Translations under genes and position numbers: made by a program
From: Lachnospiraceae bacterium
GTDB taxonomy: Bacteria > Bacillota_A > Clostridia > Lachnospirales > Lachnospiraceae
NCBI GenBank assembly: GCA_009774465.1
Contig: VSNT01000067.1
Coordinates: 1-21,940, forward strand
Length of the DNA: 21,940 bases
Reading direction: 5' to 3'
Notes under the pieces: model-generated
Told to the model about the DNA's origin: nothing
What the model saw: the letters and a program-made list of their open reading frames with translations, nothing else
Database searches by the model: none
Shown: piece by piece, positions 1-8,889 of the stretch
How the letters are laid out: each line of letters starts with the position of its first letter
How positions within the stretch are numbered: the first letter of the stretch is position 1

Positions 1-5
1 TAAGT

Positions 6-36
6 ATGCTTCACGGAAATCAATTCCGTGAAGCAT
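6..36. repeat. Perfect 13-bp inverted repeat (hairpin)
   Basis: ATGCTTCACGGAA (6-18) is the exact reverse complement of TTCCGTGAAGCAT (24-36), with a 5-base loop. It probably forms a strong RNA hairpin ending whatever gene lies upstream of the window. The usual U-tract is missing directly after the stem on the + strand: an A-rich stretch follows, and the first T-run starts near 54. For a minus-strand terminator the T-tract would fall at or before base 5, so it cannot be judged here. Confidence 0.55.
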
Positions 37-154
37 GAAAGAAAAAAGTGGTAATTTTTCCTGGTGTATGCTGCGACTATGTCCGAATTTGTGCAGGTAA
101 ATAGTGTAAAAAATAAATTTTAAGAACATATGATTTTAAGGAGGATGTACCAGA

Positions 155-1441
155 ATGAGCGTACAGGTTGAAAAACTGGAAAAAAACATGGCGAAGCTTA
201 CAATTGAAGTTTCAGCAGAAGAATTGGAAAAGGCACTGCAGGAGGCGTATTTAAAGAATAAAAACAAGATCAGTGTTCCCGGTTTTCGTAAGGGCAAAGT
301 GCCCCGCCAGATGGTAGAAAAAATGTATGGACCGGAAATCTTTTATGAGGATGCGGCAAATGCGCTGATTCCTGATGCATATGATAAGGCAGTGGAGGAG
401 TGCGGCGAGGATATCGTATCTTCCCCTGTAGTTGACGTGACTCAGATCGAGAAAGGAAAGCCTTTTATTTTTACAGCAGAAGTTGCCCTTAAGCCAGAAG
501 TAAAGTTAGGCAAATATAAGGGGGTTAAGGTTGAAAAAGCAGATGCTGTGGTAACTGACGAGGAAGTGGATGCAGAAATTAACAGGGAAAGAGAAAACAA
601 TGCAAGAAGCATTGAAGTAACAGACAGACCGGTTAAAGATGGAGATGCAACTATCATTGATTTTGAAGGTTTCGTTGACGGTGTGGCTTTTGAAGGCGGC
701 AAGGGTGAAAACTATCCTTTGACCATCGGCTCAGGCGCATTCATTCCCGGATTTGAAGAGCAGCTCGTAGGCGCTGAAATTGGTAAGGAAGTGGAAGTGA
801 ACGTGACTTTCCCTGAAGATTACCAGGCAGAAGAATTAAAAGGAAAAGCAGCTGTATTTAAATGTACGGTTAATGAGATCAAAGAAAAAGAGCTTCCTGA
901 ATTAGATGACGAGTTTGCAGGCGAAGTTTCAGAATTTGAAACTCTTGCAGAATACAAAGCAGATGTTAAGGCTAAACTCACAGAAAAGAAGGAAAAAGAA
1001 GCCAGGGATGCAAAAGAGGCGGCTGTCATTGAAGCAATTATAAATGATTCGGATATGGAGATTCCCGAAGCCATGCTGACCACGCAGCAGAAGCAGATGG
1101 TGGATGAGTTTGCCCAGAGACTTCAAATGCAGGGATTATCTATGGAACAATACTTCCAGTTTACAGGTGCAACCTATGATAAAATGTTTGAGCAGGTAAG
1201 ACCTCAGGCTGAAAAGAGAATCAAATCCAGACTGGTGCTTGAAGCAGTAGTCGCCAAAGAAAAGATTGAAGCATCCGAGGAAGATTACGAAGAAGAGATT
1301 AGGACAATGGCAGAGGTTTATCAGATGGAAGTGGATAAAGTAAAAGAAATGCTTCCGGAGAAGAGCGTCATTCAGATCAAAGAAGACATTGCAGTTAAAA
1401 AGGCTGCAGAATTTGTAGTTGACAATGCAAAGGAAAAATAA
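155..1441 (+). CDS. tig: Trigger factor, ribosome-associated chaperone and peptidyl-prolyl isomerase
   Basis: Trigger factor binds the ribosome at the tunnel exit and shields nascent chains. The 428-aa length is normal for the family. The ribosome-docking signature GFRKGKVPR sits at residues 43-51. A FKBP-type isomerase domain follows at about 160-245 (DGDATIIDFEG start, IPGFEEQLVG region). The rest is the helical C-terminal substrate cradle. The ATG at 155 has a strong AAGGAGG at 138-144. The gene heads the cluster tig-clpP-clpX-lon, the usual order in Firmicutes, which places folding next to degradation. A strong stem-loop terminator follows at 1541-1578, so tig is probably mostly its own transcript. 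Nothing is unusual in the protein. Confidence 0.97.
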   Translation: MSVQVEKLEKNMAKLTIEVSAEELEKALQEAYLKNKNKISVPGFRKGKVPRQMVEKMYGPEIFYEDAANALIPDAYDKAVEECGEDIVSSPVVDVTQIEKGKPFIFTAEVALKPEVKLGKYKGVKVEKADAVVTDEEVDAEINRERENNARSIEVTDRPVKDGDATIIDFEGFVDGVAFEGGKGENYPLTIGSGAFIPGFEEQLVGAEIGKEVEVNVTFPEDYQAEELKGKAAVFKCTVNEIKEKELPELDDEFAGEVSEFETLAEYKADVKAKLTEKKEKEARDAKEAAVIEAIINDSDMEIPEAMLTTQQKQMVDEFAQRLQMQGLSMEQYFQFTGATYDKMFEQVRPQAEKRIKSRLVLEAVVAKEKIEASEEDYEEEIRTMAEVYQMEVDKVKEMLPEKSVIQIKEDIAVKKAAEFVVDNAKEK

Positions 1442-1540
1442 AATTAATAAAAAATATATAAAATAAAAAGCAAAATGATTGCAAAAGAATGATGCATGAA
1501 TTATGATGTCAGTAACAAGTGGCGGATGATTTGCAATGAA

Positions 1541-1578
1541 AAAACAGTTTCCTGCGGTTATGCCGCAGGAACTGTTTT
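1541..1578 (+). terminator. Intrinsic terminator after tig
   Basis: AAAACAGTT (1541-1549) and CCTGCGG (1551-1557) pair with CCGCAGG (1563-1569) and AACTGTTTT (1570-1578). One T at 1550 is bulged and the loop is TTATG. The stem has a GC-rich centre and ends in TTTT, with matching A residues on the left arm, so it could also stop transcription from the other direction. It lies about 100 bases after the tig stop codon and 50 bases before clpP. The 99 bases from 1442 to 1540 are A-rich and I see no gene in them. Confidence 0.85.
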
Positions 1579-1627
1579 AGGTAAAGAAATTGCAAGGAGC
1601 GTTTGACAAGATAGGAGGATATGGCAA

Positions 1628-2218
1628 ATGAGTTTGGTACCTTATGTCATTGAACAGACAAGTAGGGGAGAGCGTTCTTACGATATTTATTCAAGGCTTT
1701 TAAAGGAAAGAATTATTTTTTTAGGAGAAGAAGTAAATGATGTGACTGCAAGCTTGATTGTGGCTCAGATGTTATTTCTGGAAGCGGAAGATCCTGAGAA
1801 GGATATTCAGTTTTATATTAACAGTCCTGGCGGAAGTGTGACTGCAGGAATGGCAATTTATGATACCATGCAGTATGTTAAATGTGATGTATCCACTTAT
1901 TGTATGGGCATGGCAGCCAGCATGGGCGCATTTTTGCTTTCAGGGGGAACCAAGGGGAAAAGACTTGCCCTTCCCAATGCGGAAATTATGATCCATCAGC
2001 CTCTTGGCGGAGCTCAGGGACAGGCAACGGAAATTGAAATTGCAGCAAAACATATTCTGCAGACCAAACAAAAGCTGAATAAAATTCTGGCTGAGAACAC
2101 AGGCAAGGATTATGATGTGATTGCAGCAGACACGGAAAGAGATAACTGGATGACTGCAGAAGAAGCAAAAGAATATGGCCTTATTGACAGAGTTGTTTAT
2201 AAGCGCGCAGAAAATTAA
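1628..2218 (+). CDS. clpP: ATP-dependent Clp protease proteolytic subunit
   Basis: ClpP is the serine peptidase chamber that degrades proteins unfolded by ClpX or another Clp ATPase. The 196-aa length is typical. The catalytic triad is visible: Ser98 in GMAASMGAF, His123 in MIHQPLGG and Asp172 in TERDNW. The oxyanion-region motif INSPGGSV lies at 64-71. The ATG at 1628 has an upstream AGGAGG. It precedes clpX by 85 bases, so the two are probably co-transcribed through the stem-loop at 2224-2280. I found no CtsR-type heptad repeat upstream, so heat-shock control by that repressor is not supported by the sequence. Confidence 0.97.
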   Translation: MSLVPYVIEQTSRGERSYDIYSRLLKERIIFLGEEVNDVTASLIVAQMLFLEAEDPEKDIQFYINSPGGSVTAGMAIYDTMQYVKCDVSTYCMGMAASMGAFLLSGGTKGKRLALPNAEIMIHQPLGGAQGQATEIEIAAKHILQTKQKLNKILAENTGKDYDVIAADTERDNWMTAEEAKEYGLIDRVVYKRAEN

Positions 2219-2223
2219 TAAAA

Positions 2224-2280
2224 TTCCACAACGGCTGTCAAGGTCAGGCAAATTTTACCTTGACTTAAAGCCTGTGGGAA
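2224..2280 (+). other. Long imperfect stem-loop between clpP and clpX
   Basis: Three paired blocks are nested in order: TTCCACA (2224-2230) with TGTGGGAA (2273-2280, one extra G), GGCT (2233-2236) with AGCC (2269-2272), and GTCAAGGT (2237-2244) with ACCTTGAC (2257-2264). The apical loop is 12 bases. There is no U-tract after the base of the stem (TAAAATAG follows), so it does not look like a full terminator. It may be an RNA-processing or stabilising element, or a leaky attenuator, setting the clpP to clpX ratio. The structure is seen; the role is inferred. Confidence 0.65.
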
Positions 2281-2303
2281 TAAAATAGTAAGAGGTAGGG
2301 AAG

Positions 2304-3557
2304 ATGGCAGGAAAAGGTTCTGATAACATCAGGTGTTCTTTTTGCAATAAGACACAGGATCAGGTCAAAAAAATGATCGCAGGTCCGGCTGGTGTTTATA
2401 TCTGTGACGAGTGTGTGGAAATCTGCGCAGACATTGTAGAAGAGGAATATGAGGAAGAAGCAGAAGAGACAGAATTGGAAATTAATCTGCTGAAGCCGGT
2501 AGAAATTAAGGAATTTTTAGATGATTATGTGATTGGCCAGGAAGAGGCCAAAAAGGTTTTGGCGGTTTCCGTTTATAATCATTACAAAAGGGTGATGGCC
2601 CCTAAGGATATGGATGATGTGGAGCTTCAAAAAAGCAACATCATTATGGTTGGGCCTACCGGTTCAGGAAAAACTTATTTGGCACAGACACTTGCCAAAA
2701 TTATAAATGTACCCTTTGCAATTGCAGATGCAACCACGCTTACAGAAGCAGGTTATGTGGGAGAAGATGTGGAGAACATTCTTCTTAAGCTGATACAGGC
2801 GGCAGAGTATGATGTGGAGCGTGCACAACTGGGAATCGTTTATATTGACGAAATTGACAAGATTACAAAGAAAAGTGAAAATGTGTCCATTACCCGAGAC
2901 GTTTCCGGTGAGGGAGTACAGCAGGCGCTTTTAAAAATTATAGAAGGAACAACTGCAAGTGTTCCACCACAGGGAGGCAGAAAGCATCCCCATCAGGAAT
3001 TAATTCAAATCGACACTTCCAATATTTTGTTTATCTGCGGCGGTGCATTTGATGGACTTGAAAAAATTGTTGAAAACAGGCTGAATCGCAATTCTATCGG
3101 ATTTGATGCGGAAATTGTAAGTAAAAATAATCGTGAGATCAGCGCACTTTTAAGTGAGGTGACACCCCAGGATCTGGTGAAATTCGGGCTTATCCCTGAA
3201 TTTGTCGGTCGTGTTCCCATCAACGTATCCTTAGAAGGATTAGATGAGGAAGCGTTAGTGAGAATTTTAACAGAACCCAGGAATGCGCTTATCAAGCAAT
3301 ATCAGAAACTGTTTGGATTTGACGAGGTGAAGCTTGACTTTGAGCAGGATGCAGTGGAAGCAATTGCAAAGCAGGCATTTGAGCGCAAAACAGGGGCCAG
3401 AGGACTTCGTTCCATTATGGAAAAGGTGATGATGGATGTGATGTATCGAATTCCGTCAGATGAAACAATCGAAGAATGCGTGATTACAAAAGGTGCGGTA
3501 GAGGGAGAAAGTGAACCTTTATTAATTCATAGAGAGGTAATGCGCAGGGCCAGATAA
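2304..3557 (+). CDS. clpX: ClpX, AAA+ unfoldase subunit of the ClpXP protease
   Basis: ClpX recognises substrates, unfolds them with ATP and threads them into ClpP. At 417 aa all family landmarks are present: an N-terminal zinc-binding domain (Cys11, Cys14, Cys34, Cys37), Walker A GPTGSGKT at 117-124, pore loop YVGE at 151-154, Walker B with DEID at 182-185, the RKH loop at 226-228, the ClpP-docking IGF tripeptide at 265-267, and sensor-2 GARGLRS at 364-370. An acidic linker (about 45-60) joins the zinc domain to the AAA+ core. The ATG at 2304 has a purine-rich GAGG/GGGAAG upstream. A terminator follows directly at 3568-3593. Confidence 0.97.
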   Translation: MAGKGSDNIRCSFCNKTQDQVKKMIAGPAGVYICDECVEICADIVEEEYEEEAEETELEINLLKPVEIKEFLDDYVIGQEEAKKVLAVSVYNHYKRVMAPKDMDDVELQKSNIIMVGPTGSGKTYLAQTLAKIINVPFAIADATTLTEAGYVGEDVENILLKLIQAAEYDVERAQLGIVYIDEIDKITKKSENVSITRDVSGEGVQQALLKIIEGTTASVPPQGGRKHPHQELIQIDTSNILFICGGAFDGLEKIVENRLNRNSIGFDAEIVSKNNREISALLSEVTPQDLVKFGLIPEFVGRVPINVSLEGLDEEALVRILTEPRNALIKQYQKLFGFDEVKLDFEQDAVEAIAKQAFERKTGARGLRSIMEKVMMDVMYRIPSDETIEECVITKGAVEGESEPLLIHREVMRRAR

Positions 3558-3567
3558 TGTTAATTAT

Positions 3568-3593
3568 AAAATGCCGCCGATAGGCGGCATTTT
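3568..3593 (+). terminator. Intrinsic terminator after clpX
   Basis: AAAATGCCGCC (3568-3578), loop GATA, and GGCGGCATTTT (3583-3593) form a perfect 11-bp stem with a GC-rich core and a T-rich end, only 11 bases after the clpX stop codon. Transcription into lon then needs read-through or a promoter in the 54 bases before its ATG. I could not identify a convincing one. Confidence 0.88.
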
Positions 3594-3647
3594 GTGCAAG
3601 TAATATTTGTTTTTGAAAACTTTCAGTCAGCAACAGAGGATAAATAT

Positions 3648-6002
3648 ATGAATGAAATAGAAATGGAAATAGAGCAGGTGCATGTCATGCCCCTTATTCC
3701 TTTAAGAGGAATGACAATACTGCCGGATACGGTAATCCATTTTGATCTTAATAGAGAAAAATCAATTAAGGCTTTAGAATATGCAATGGTAAAGGGCGGA
3801 AAGCTTTTTCTGGTGTCCCAAAGAAATGTAGAGGCGGATATACCAAAGGAAGAAGATCTCTACCATATGGGAACGATTGCCGAGATCAGGCAGATTACAA
3901 AACTCCCCAATCAGATTATCAGAGTGCTTGTGGAGGGACGTAGAAGAGGTATTCTTAAAGGAATAAATGAAGAAAACAAAAGTTTCATGGAAGCCTGTGT
4001 GGAAGATGTGCAAAGGGTGGAAGAAGAAGGCGGAAATAAGGCGGCAGTGGGGGAGGCAATGATCCGGCAGCTTCGGGAATACTTTGCCCAGTATGCGGCC
4101 TATTATCCCAAGATTGACAAGAATGCCATGCAGAGATATGCCAATGTTGATGATCCGGGAAGTCTGATGGATCAGATTGCCATGAATCTTCCTATCGGCT
4201 ATGAGAAGAAACAGCAGGTATTAGAGGCTGTTTCCCTTAAAGAACGTTATGACGTTTTATGTGTACAGCTCCTTAATGAAATTGAAATTGCCAGGGTACG
4301 GGAAGAACTGGCAGGGAGAATGAAAGAGCGGGTGGATAAAAGTCAGAAGGAATACCTGCTTAGAGAACAGCTCCGCTATATCAGGGAAGAGCTGGGGGAA
4401 GATAAATCTTTTTCGGATGCAGATCAGTTTGAGGCTTCTCTTAGGGAATTGCAGGCATCTGAGGAAGTAAAGGCCAGGATTAAAAAGGAAATTTCCAGGT
4501 TTAAAAGCCTGATTGGAAGCAGCTCCGAGAGCGCGGTGGAACGTGCTTATCTTGAAACTTTGCTGGAGCTTCCCTGGGATAAGGCGTCAAATGATACGGA
4601 AAATATAAAAAAGGCCGGAGAAATTTTGGAACGGGAGCATTATGGCCTGGAACAGGTAAAAGAACGTATTCTGGAGTTTTTGGCAGTCCGTTGTCTTACA
4701 AAGAAAGGGGAAAGCCCGATTATTTGTCTGGTAGGCCCTCCTGGAACAGGGAAAACTTCCATTGCAAAGAGCGTTGCGGAAGCTTTGAATAAAAAATATG
4801 TGAGAATTTGTTTAGGCGGCGTGCGGGATGAAGCGGAAATACGTGGCCACAGGAAAACCTACGTGGGCGCTATGCCGGGGCGGATTGCAGCCGGATTAAA
4901 GCAGGCAGGGGTGAACAATCCACTGATGCTGTTAGATGAAATTGATAAAGTAAGCAACGATCATAAAGGGGATACTTTTTCCGCTCTTTTGGAGGTTTTG
5001 GATGGAGAACAAAATGTAAGGTTTCGGGACCATTACGTGGAGATTCCCTTAGATTTGTCTGAGGTTTTGTTCATGGCCACTGCCAACACCACTCAGACCA
5101 TTCCCCGTCCGCTTTTGGACCGTATGGAGATTATTGAGGTTAACAGCTACACGGAAAATGAAAAATTTCACATTGCCAAAGAGCATCTTTTAAAAAAGCA
5201 GCTTGAGAAAAACGGAATTACCAAAAAGATGCTTACAATTCAGGATGGCGCGTTGAAAAATATTATTACTTATTATACCAAAGAGGCTGGCGTTCGGGAG
5301 CTTGAAAGAAAGATAGGCGATATCTGCCGGAAGTGTGCCAAAGAAATATTAGAGGCAAGGGAAGCAGGCGCAGAAAGCGAAAAAATTAAAGTGACCGCAT
5401 CTAATCTGGACAAGTATCTGGGCAATCGGAAGTACAGCATGAACAAGGCAAATAAAGAGCCTCAGGCAGGTATTGTGCGGGGGCTTGCATGGACAAGCGT
5501 AGGAGGTGACACCCTTCAGATTGAAGTGAATATGATGCCTGGAAAGGGAGAAATTGAATTGACCGGTCAGATGGGGGATGTGATGAAGGAGTCAGCGGTC
5601 ATCGGCATCAGCTATGTACGTTCCGTAGGAGAAAAAAATCATATCCGGCCGGAAGTATTTAAGGAAAATGACTTTCATATTCATATACCGGAAGGGGCAG
5701 TTCCAAAAGATGGCCCGTCAGCGGGTATTACTATGGCAACTGCATTGTTTTCAGCAATTACCGGGGAAAAGGTACGCAGTGATATTGCCATGACAGGAGA
5801 AATCACCTTACGGGGAAGAGTACTTCCTGTAGGAGGGCTGAAAGAAAAGATTCTGGCGGCAAAAATGGCTGGTATGAAGGAAGTTTTAGTGCCGGCAGAA
5901 AACAAAAAGGATATTGAAGAGATCAAAGAAGAGATCAAGGAAGGACTTGTGATTACTTATGTAAAGGAGATGAATGAGGTTTTAAAGCGGGCTTTGATTT
6001 GA
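3648..6002 (+). CDS. lon: Lon protease, ATP-dependent serine protease
   Basis: Lon degrades misfolded and regulatory proteins using an AAA+ motor and a Ser-Lys protease domain on one chain. From the ATG at 3648 the product is 784 aa. The N-terminal substrate domain starts with MPLIPLRGMTILP, followed by a coiled-coil linker. The AAA+ core has GPPGTGKT at 363-370 and a DEIDKV Walker B. The protease domain has catalytic Ser691 (PKDGPSAG) and Lys734 (GGLKEKILA). A longer reading opens at a GTG at 3594, but that codon directly abuts the clpX terminator stem and has no ribosome binding site. The ATG at 3648 has AGAGGA at the right distance. The sequence is of the housekeeping LonA type, not LonB, because no membrane segment interrupts the ATPase. 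Confidence 0.96.
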   Translation: MNEIEMEIEQVHVMPLIPLRGMTILPDTVIHFDLNREKSIKALEYAMVKGGKLFLVSQRNVEADIPKEEDLYHMGTIAEIRQITKLPNQIIRVLVEGRRRGILKGINEENKSFMEACVEDVQRVEEEGGNKAAVGEAMIRQLREYFAQYAAYYPKIDKNAMQRYANVDDPGSLMDQIAMNLPIGYEKKQQVLEAVSLKERYDVLCVQLLNEIEIARVREELAGRMKERVDKSQKEYLLREQLRYIREELGEDKSFSDADQFEASLRELQASEEVKARIKKEISRFKSLIGSSSESAVERAYLETLLELPWDKASNDTENIKKAGEILEREHYGLEQVKERILEFLAVRCLTKKGESPIICLVGPPGTGKTSIAKSVAEALNKKYVRICLGGVRDEAEIRGHRKTYVGAMPGRIAAGLKQAGVNNPLMLLDEIDKVSNDHKGDTFSALLEVLDGEQNVRFRDHYVEIPLDLSEVLFMATANTTQTIPRPLLDRMEIIEVNSYTENEKFHIAKEHLLKKQLEKNGITKKMLTIQDGALKNIITYYTKEAGVRELERKIGDICRKCAKEILEAREAGAESEKIKVTASNLDKYLGNRKYSMNKANKEPQAGIVRGLAWTSVGGDTLQIEVNMMPGKGEIELTGQMGDVMKESAVIGISYVRSVGEKNHIRPEVFKENDFHIHIPEGAVPKDGPSAGITMATALFSAITGEKVRSDIAMTGEITLRGRVLPVGGLKEKILAAKMAGMKEVLVPAENKKDIEEIKEEIKEGLVITYVKEMNEVLKRALI

Positions 6003-6047
6003 AGCAGCAGGAAGTCTTTGAACTCTGAAAGGAGCGTAGTTATATAA

Positions 6048-6656
6048 ATGATAATTAAGAATGTTTCACTGGAAACGGTATGTGGGATTACAAGTACACT
6101 GCCGGAAAATGAACATATAGAATTTGCTTTTGCAGGAAAAAGCAATGTGGGAAAATCTTCCCTGATCAATGGATTGATGAACCGGAAAGCACTTGCAAGA
6201 ACCAGCGCTCAGCCGGGAAAGACACAAACCATCAATTTTTATCATATTAATGATCAAATGTATTTTGTTGATCTGCCCGGATATGGTTATGCAAAGGTCA
6301 GTGAGTCGGAAAAAGCCAAATGGGGGAAGATGGTTGAAAATTATCTTCACAAGTCCAAAAAGCTCAGAGCAGTCTTTCTTTTAATTGATATCAGACATGA
6401 GCCTTCCGGAAATGACAGGTTAATGTATGAGTGGATTTTAAATCAGGGGTTTGAACCCATCATTATAGCCACCAAGCTTGATAAGATTAATCGGAGTCAG
6501 GTGCAGAAGCATGTAAAGATGGTGAAGGAAGGGCTTAATGTGGTAAAAAACACCATTGTGATTCCTTATTCGGCATTGACAAAAAAGGGGCGTGAAGAGA
6601 TTTATGAGGTGCTGGATACGTATTTGAAAATGGAGGAAGAACCTGATCTGGCGTAA
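6048..6656 (+). CDS. ysxC: YsxC/YihA (EngB) family ribosome-biogenesis GTPase
   Basis: This is a small GTPase needed for large-subunit assembly in Firmicutes. In 202 aa the GTPase motifs are clear: G1 GKSNVGKS at 30-37, a PGKTQTINF switch-I region near 56-64, G3 DLPG at 75-78 followed by the family's YGYAKVS, and G4 TKLD at 142-145. AAAGGAG at 6028-6034 serves the ATG at 6048 at a somewhat long spacing of 13 bases. It sits 45 bases after lon, the standard lon-ysxC pairing in Firmicutes, and is probably transcribed with it. Confidence 0.95.
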   Translation: MIIKNVSLETVCGITSTLPENEHIEFAFAGKSNVGKSSLINGLMNRKALARTSAQPGKTQTINFYHINDQMYFVDLPGYGYAKVSESEKAKWGKMVENYLHKSKKLRAVFLLIDIRHEPSGNDRLMYEWILNQGFEPIIIATKLDKINRSQVQKHVKMVKEGLNVVKNTIVIPYSALTKKGREEIYEVLDTYLKMEEEPDLA

Positions 6657-6695
6657 TGTGGTTATAAAGCTATGAGGCTTCGGAATGGAGTAAAT

Positions 6696-7922
6696 ATGGA
6701 TAAAAATGAAAACAGAAGAACTTATTTGAAGGTTTTTATTAATTTGGGAATTATGCTGGTGCTGTTACTGTTTTTTATTTTTGTGGCACCCAGAGTCATC
6801 ATTTATTTTATGCCTTTTGTTGTGGGATGGATTATAGCAATGATTGCCAGTCCGTTAGTGGGGTTTTTTGAAAAAAAGGTAAAAATCAAGAGAAAGGCCG
6901 GTTCTGCCTTTGTCATTATTACCGTAATCGGTCTGGTCATTTTTGCAGGATATTTTGTGTGTGCCAAGCTGATGGAACAGGTGATTGAATTTGCCGGAGA
7001 ACTGCCGGATATGTGGGAAGGCACGCAGCAGGAATTCGCACAGATTGGTGAAAGATTGGAGGCGGCCAGCAAATATCTGCCTGATGAGATTGAGGTTGCA
7101 ATTGTAAAGATAACCTCCAATATAGGAGAATATTTAGGAGAGCTTTTTGGAAGGCTTGGAAGTCCGGCAATTGAAACACTGAGTCGTTTTACAATGAATC
7201 TGCCTTCTATTTTGATTGGAATTATTATGTGTCTTTTATCTGCATACTTTTTTGTGGCGGATAAGGATTATCTGTCGAATCTCCTCCATAAGGTTATGAC
7301 GCAGTCAATGCTTGATCAGATAAATTTGGTTAAGCGGGGGCTGGTGCGTGCGGTGGGAGGATACTTTAAGGCACAGCTTAAAATTGAATTCTGGATGTAT
7401 CTGCTTTTGGTGCTTGGGTTTACCATACTGAGAGTAAAATATGCATTTTTGATTGCAATAGGGGTGGCTTTTCTTGACCTTCTTCCTTTTTTTGGAACAG
7501 GGACAGTGTTGATTCCCTGGGCAATTATTAAGTTCCTTAATGGGGAATATACTATGGTGATAGGCCTTTTGATCATATGGGGCGTGGGACAGCTGGCAAG
7601 ACAATTGATACAGCCCAGAATCGTGGGAGATTCCGTAGGACTTGAGCCTATTCCTACTTTATTTTTGCTGTTTATTGGATATAAGTCCGCCGGAGTTGTG
7701 GGGATGATTATTGCAGTTCCCATAGGGATTATTGTACTGACCATGTATGAAGAAGGAGTTTTTGATACTACAATTGACAGTATGAAGGTTTTATATGCAA
7801 GTATCAGTAACTTCAGGCATTTGAATGATGAGGATATGAAGGCGGTACAGATTTACAGGGATCGTAAGAGCCTTAAAGGGAAAGATAAGGAGATGCTGGA
7901 AGATGAAAGTAACAGTTTATAG
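6696..7922 (+). CDS. AI-2E / YtvI-family polytopic membrane protein
   Basis: From the ATG at 6696 (GGAG at 6687-6690) the product is 408 aa. An ATG at 6672 is in frame but lacks a ribosome binding site. Hydrophobic segments suggest about seven or eight membrane helices with a long soluble stretch after the first three. The C-terminal half has the family's DLLPFFGTGTVLIPW and a QPRIVGDSVGLEPIPTL-type motif followed by LFIGYKSAGVVGMIIAVPIG. These match the AI-2E transporter family (PF01594), which includes the sporulation membrane protein YtvI and, in other bacteria, TqsA/PerM. The substrate cannot be read from sequence. The last 20 bases overlap the next gene, so the two are translationally coupled. 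Confidence 0.85.
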   Translation: MDKNENRRTYLKVFINLGIMLVLLLFFIFVAPRVIIYFMPFVVGWIIAMIASPLVGFFEKKVKIKRKAGSAFVIITVIGLVIFAGYFVCAKLMEQVIEFAGELPDMWEGTQQEFAQIGERLEAASKYLPDEIEVAIVKITSNIGEYLGELFGRLGSPAIETLSRFTMNLPSILIGIIMCLLSAYFFVADKDYLSNLLHKVMTQSMLDQINLVKRGLVRAVGGYFKAQLKIEFWMYLLLVLGFTILRVKYAFLIAIGVAFLDLLPFFGTGTVLIPWAIIKFLNGEYTMVIGLLIIWGVGQLARQLIQPRIVGDSVGLEPIPTLFLLFIGYKSAGVVGMIIAVPIGIIVLTMYEEGVFDTTIDSMKVLYASISNFRHLNDEDMKAVQIYRDRKSLKGKDKEMLEDESNSL

Positions 7923-8889
7923 CTGCCGGAGCTTTGATGAAAAAGAGCTGTTTGAAGAATATGGAAACAAGCTGGGGATTGAGCTTGTCCTCTGCCCTGA
8001 CGGACCGGATAAGGAAAATGCATATCTGGCAAAGGGCAGTGAATGTATTGATATTCTTACAACCAAAATGACAAAAGAGCTGCTTAAGGTATTTGCAGAC
8101 TATGGGGTAAAATATGTTGCCACCAGAACCATAGGCTATGATCATATTGACATAAAGGCGGCGAAAACGCTTGGTATGAAGGTTGCCAATGCGCCTTATG
8201 GCCCCTGCGGGGTTGCGGACTATACGGTGATGTTGATTCTTATGACAATCCGTAAGATGAAACGGATTATGGAACGCACCAATATACAGGATTATACTCT
8301 TAAGGGCATTCAGGGAAGAGAATTAAAGGATTTAACGGTAGGGGTGATTGGCACAGGCAGGATTGGAACCACAGTGCTTAATAATTTATCAGGCTTCGGC
8401 TGCCGGAGGATTGCCTATGATTTGTTTGAAAATAAAGAGGTAAAGGCGGCAGGCATTCCCTATGTAACACTGGATGAAATGTGGCGGCAGGCGGATGTGA
8501 TTACTCTTCATACGCCTTTGACAGAAGAAAACTTTCATATGATTGATGAAGAAGCAATCTCAAAAATGAAGGATGGGGTAATGCTCATCAACACTGCAAG
8601 AGGCGGTCTGATTGATTCACAGGCGTTGATTTCCGGAATCGAAAGGGGAAAAATCGGCGGTGCAGGTCTGGATGTGGTAGAAAATGAGTTTGAATTGTAT
8701 TATTATGACCGCAAATCAGATATACTAAATAACAGAGAGTTAGCTGTACTTCGCGGATTCCCCAATGTGACGGTAAGTCATCATATGGCGTTTTATACGG
8801 ATGACTGTGTGGAAACGGTAGTCAGAGATTCCCTTCTTGGCTGTCAATGCTTTGTACAGGGAAAGGAAAATCCCTGGGAGGTAAGGTAA
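7903..8889 (+). CDS. D-2-hydroxyacid dehydrogenase, D-lactate dehydrogenase type
   Basis: This predicted NAD-dependent enzyme reduces a 2-ketoacid such as pyruvate to the D-hydroxyacid; in a fermenter it would recycle NADH. It has 328 aa with the Rossmann motif GTGRIG at 150-155. The catalytic residues are Arg233 (NTARGGL), Glu262 (VVENE) and His294 (SHHMAFYT). The spacing Arg-29-Glu-32-His matches the D-LDH family as I know it. His293-His294 replaces the more common Pro-His pair. VanH enzymes belong to the same family, but no VanA or VanX partner is seen, so a metabolic D-LDH is the better reading. AAGGAG at 7887-7892 serves the ATG, which lies inside the preceding gene. Confidence 0.88.
   Translation: MKVTVYSCRSFDEKELFEEYGNKLGIELVLCPDGPDKENAYLAKGSECIDILTTKMTKELLKVFADYGVKYVATRTIGYDHIDIKAAKTLGMKVANAPYGPCGVADYTVMLILMTIRKMKRIMERTNIQDYTLKGIQGRELKDLTVGVIGTGRIGTTVLNNLSGFGCRRIAYDLFENKEVKAAGIPYVTLDEMWRQADVITLHTPLTEENFHMIDEEAISKMKDGVMLINTARGGLIDSQALISGIERGKIGGAGLDVVENEFELYYYDRKSDILNNRELAVLRGFPNVTVSHHMAFYTDDCVETVVRDSLLGCQCFVQGKENPWEVR

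Noticed and set aside
89..117. Possible promoter before tig (TTGTGC, 17 bases, AATAAA)
   Set aside because: The -35 box matches consensus poorly and the region is AT-rich enough to give such matches by chance.
1602..1607. TTGACA-like -35 box just before clpP
   Set aside because: It is too close to the clpP ribosome binding site, with no -10 box at the required distance.
2237..2264. GTCAAGGTCA as a possible CtsR operator near clpX
   Set aside because: The CtsR box needs directly repeated GGTCAAA heptads. Here the sequence is explained better by inverted pairing in the stem-loop.
7316..7744. Long minus-strand open frame (142 codons) opposite the AI-2E-family gene
   Set aside because: It is a shadow of a well-supported membrane protein gene and has no recognisable protein features. 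The other minus-strand frames in the window look the same.
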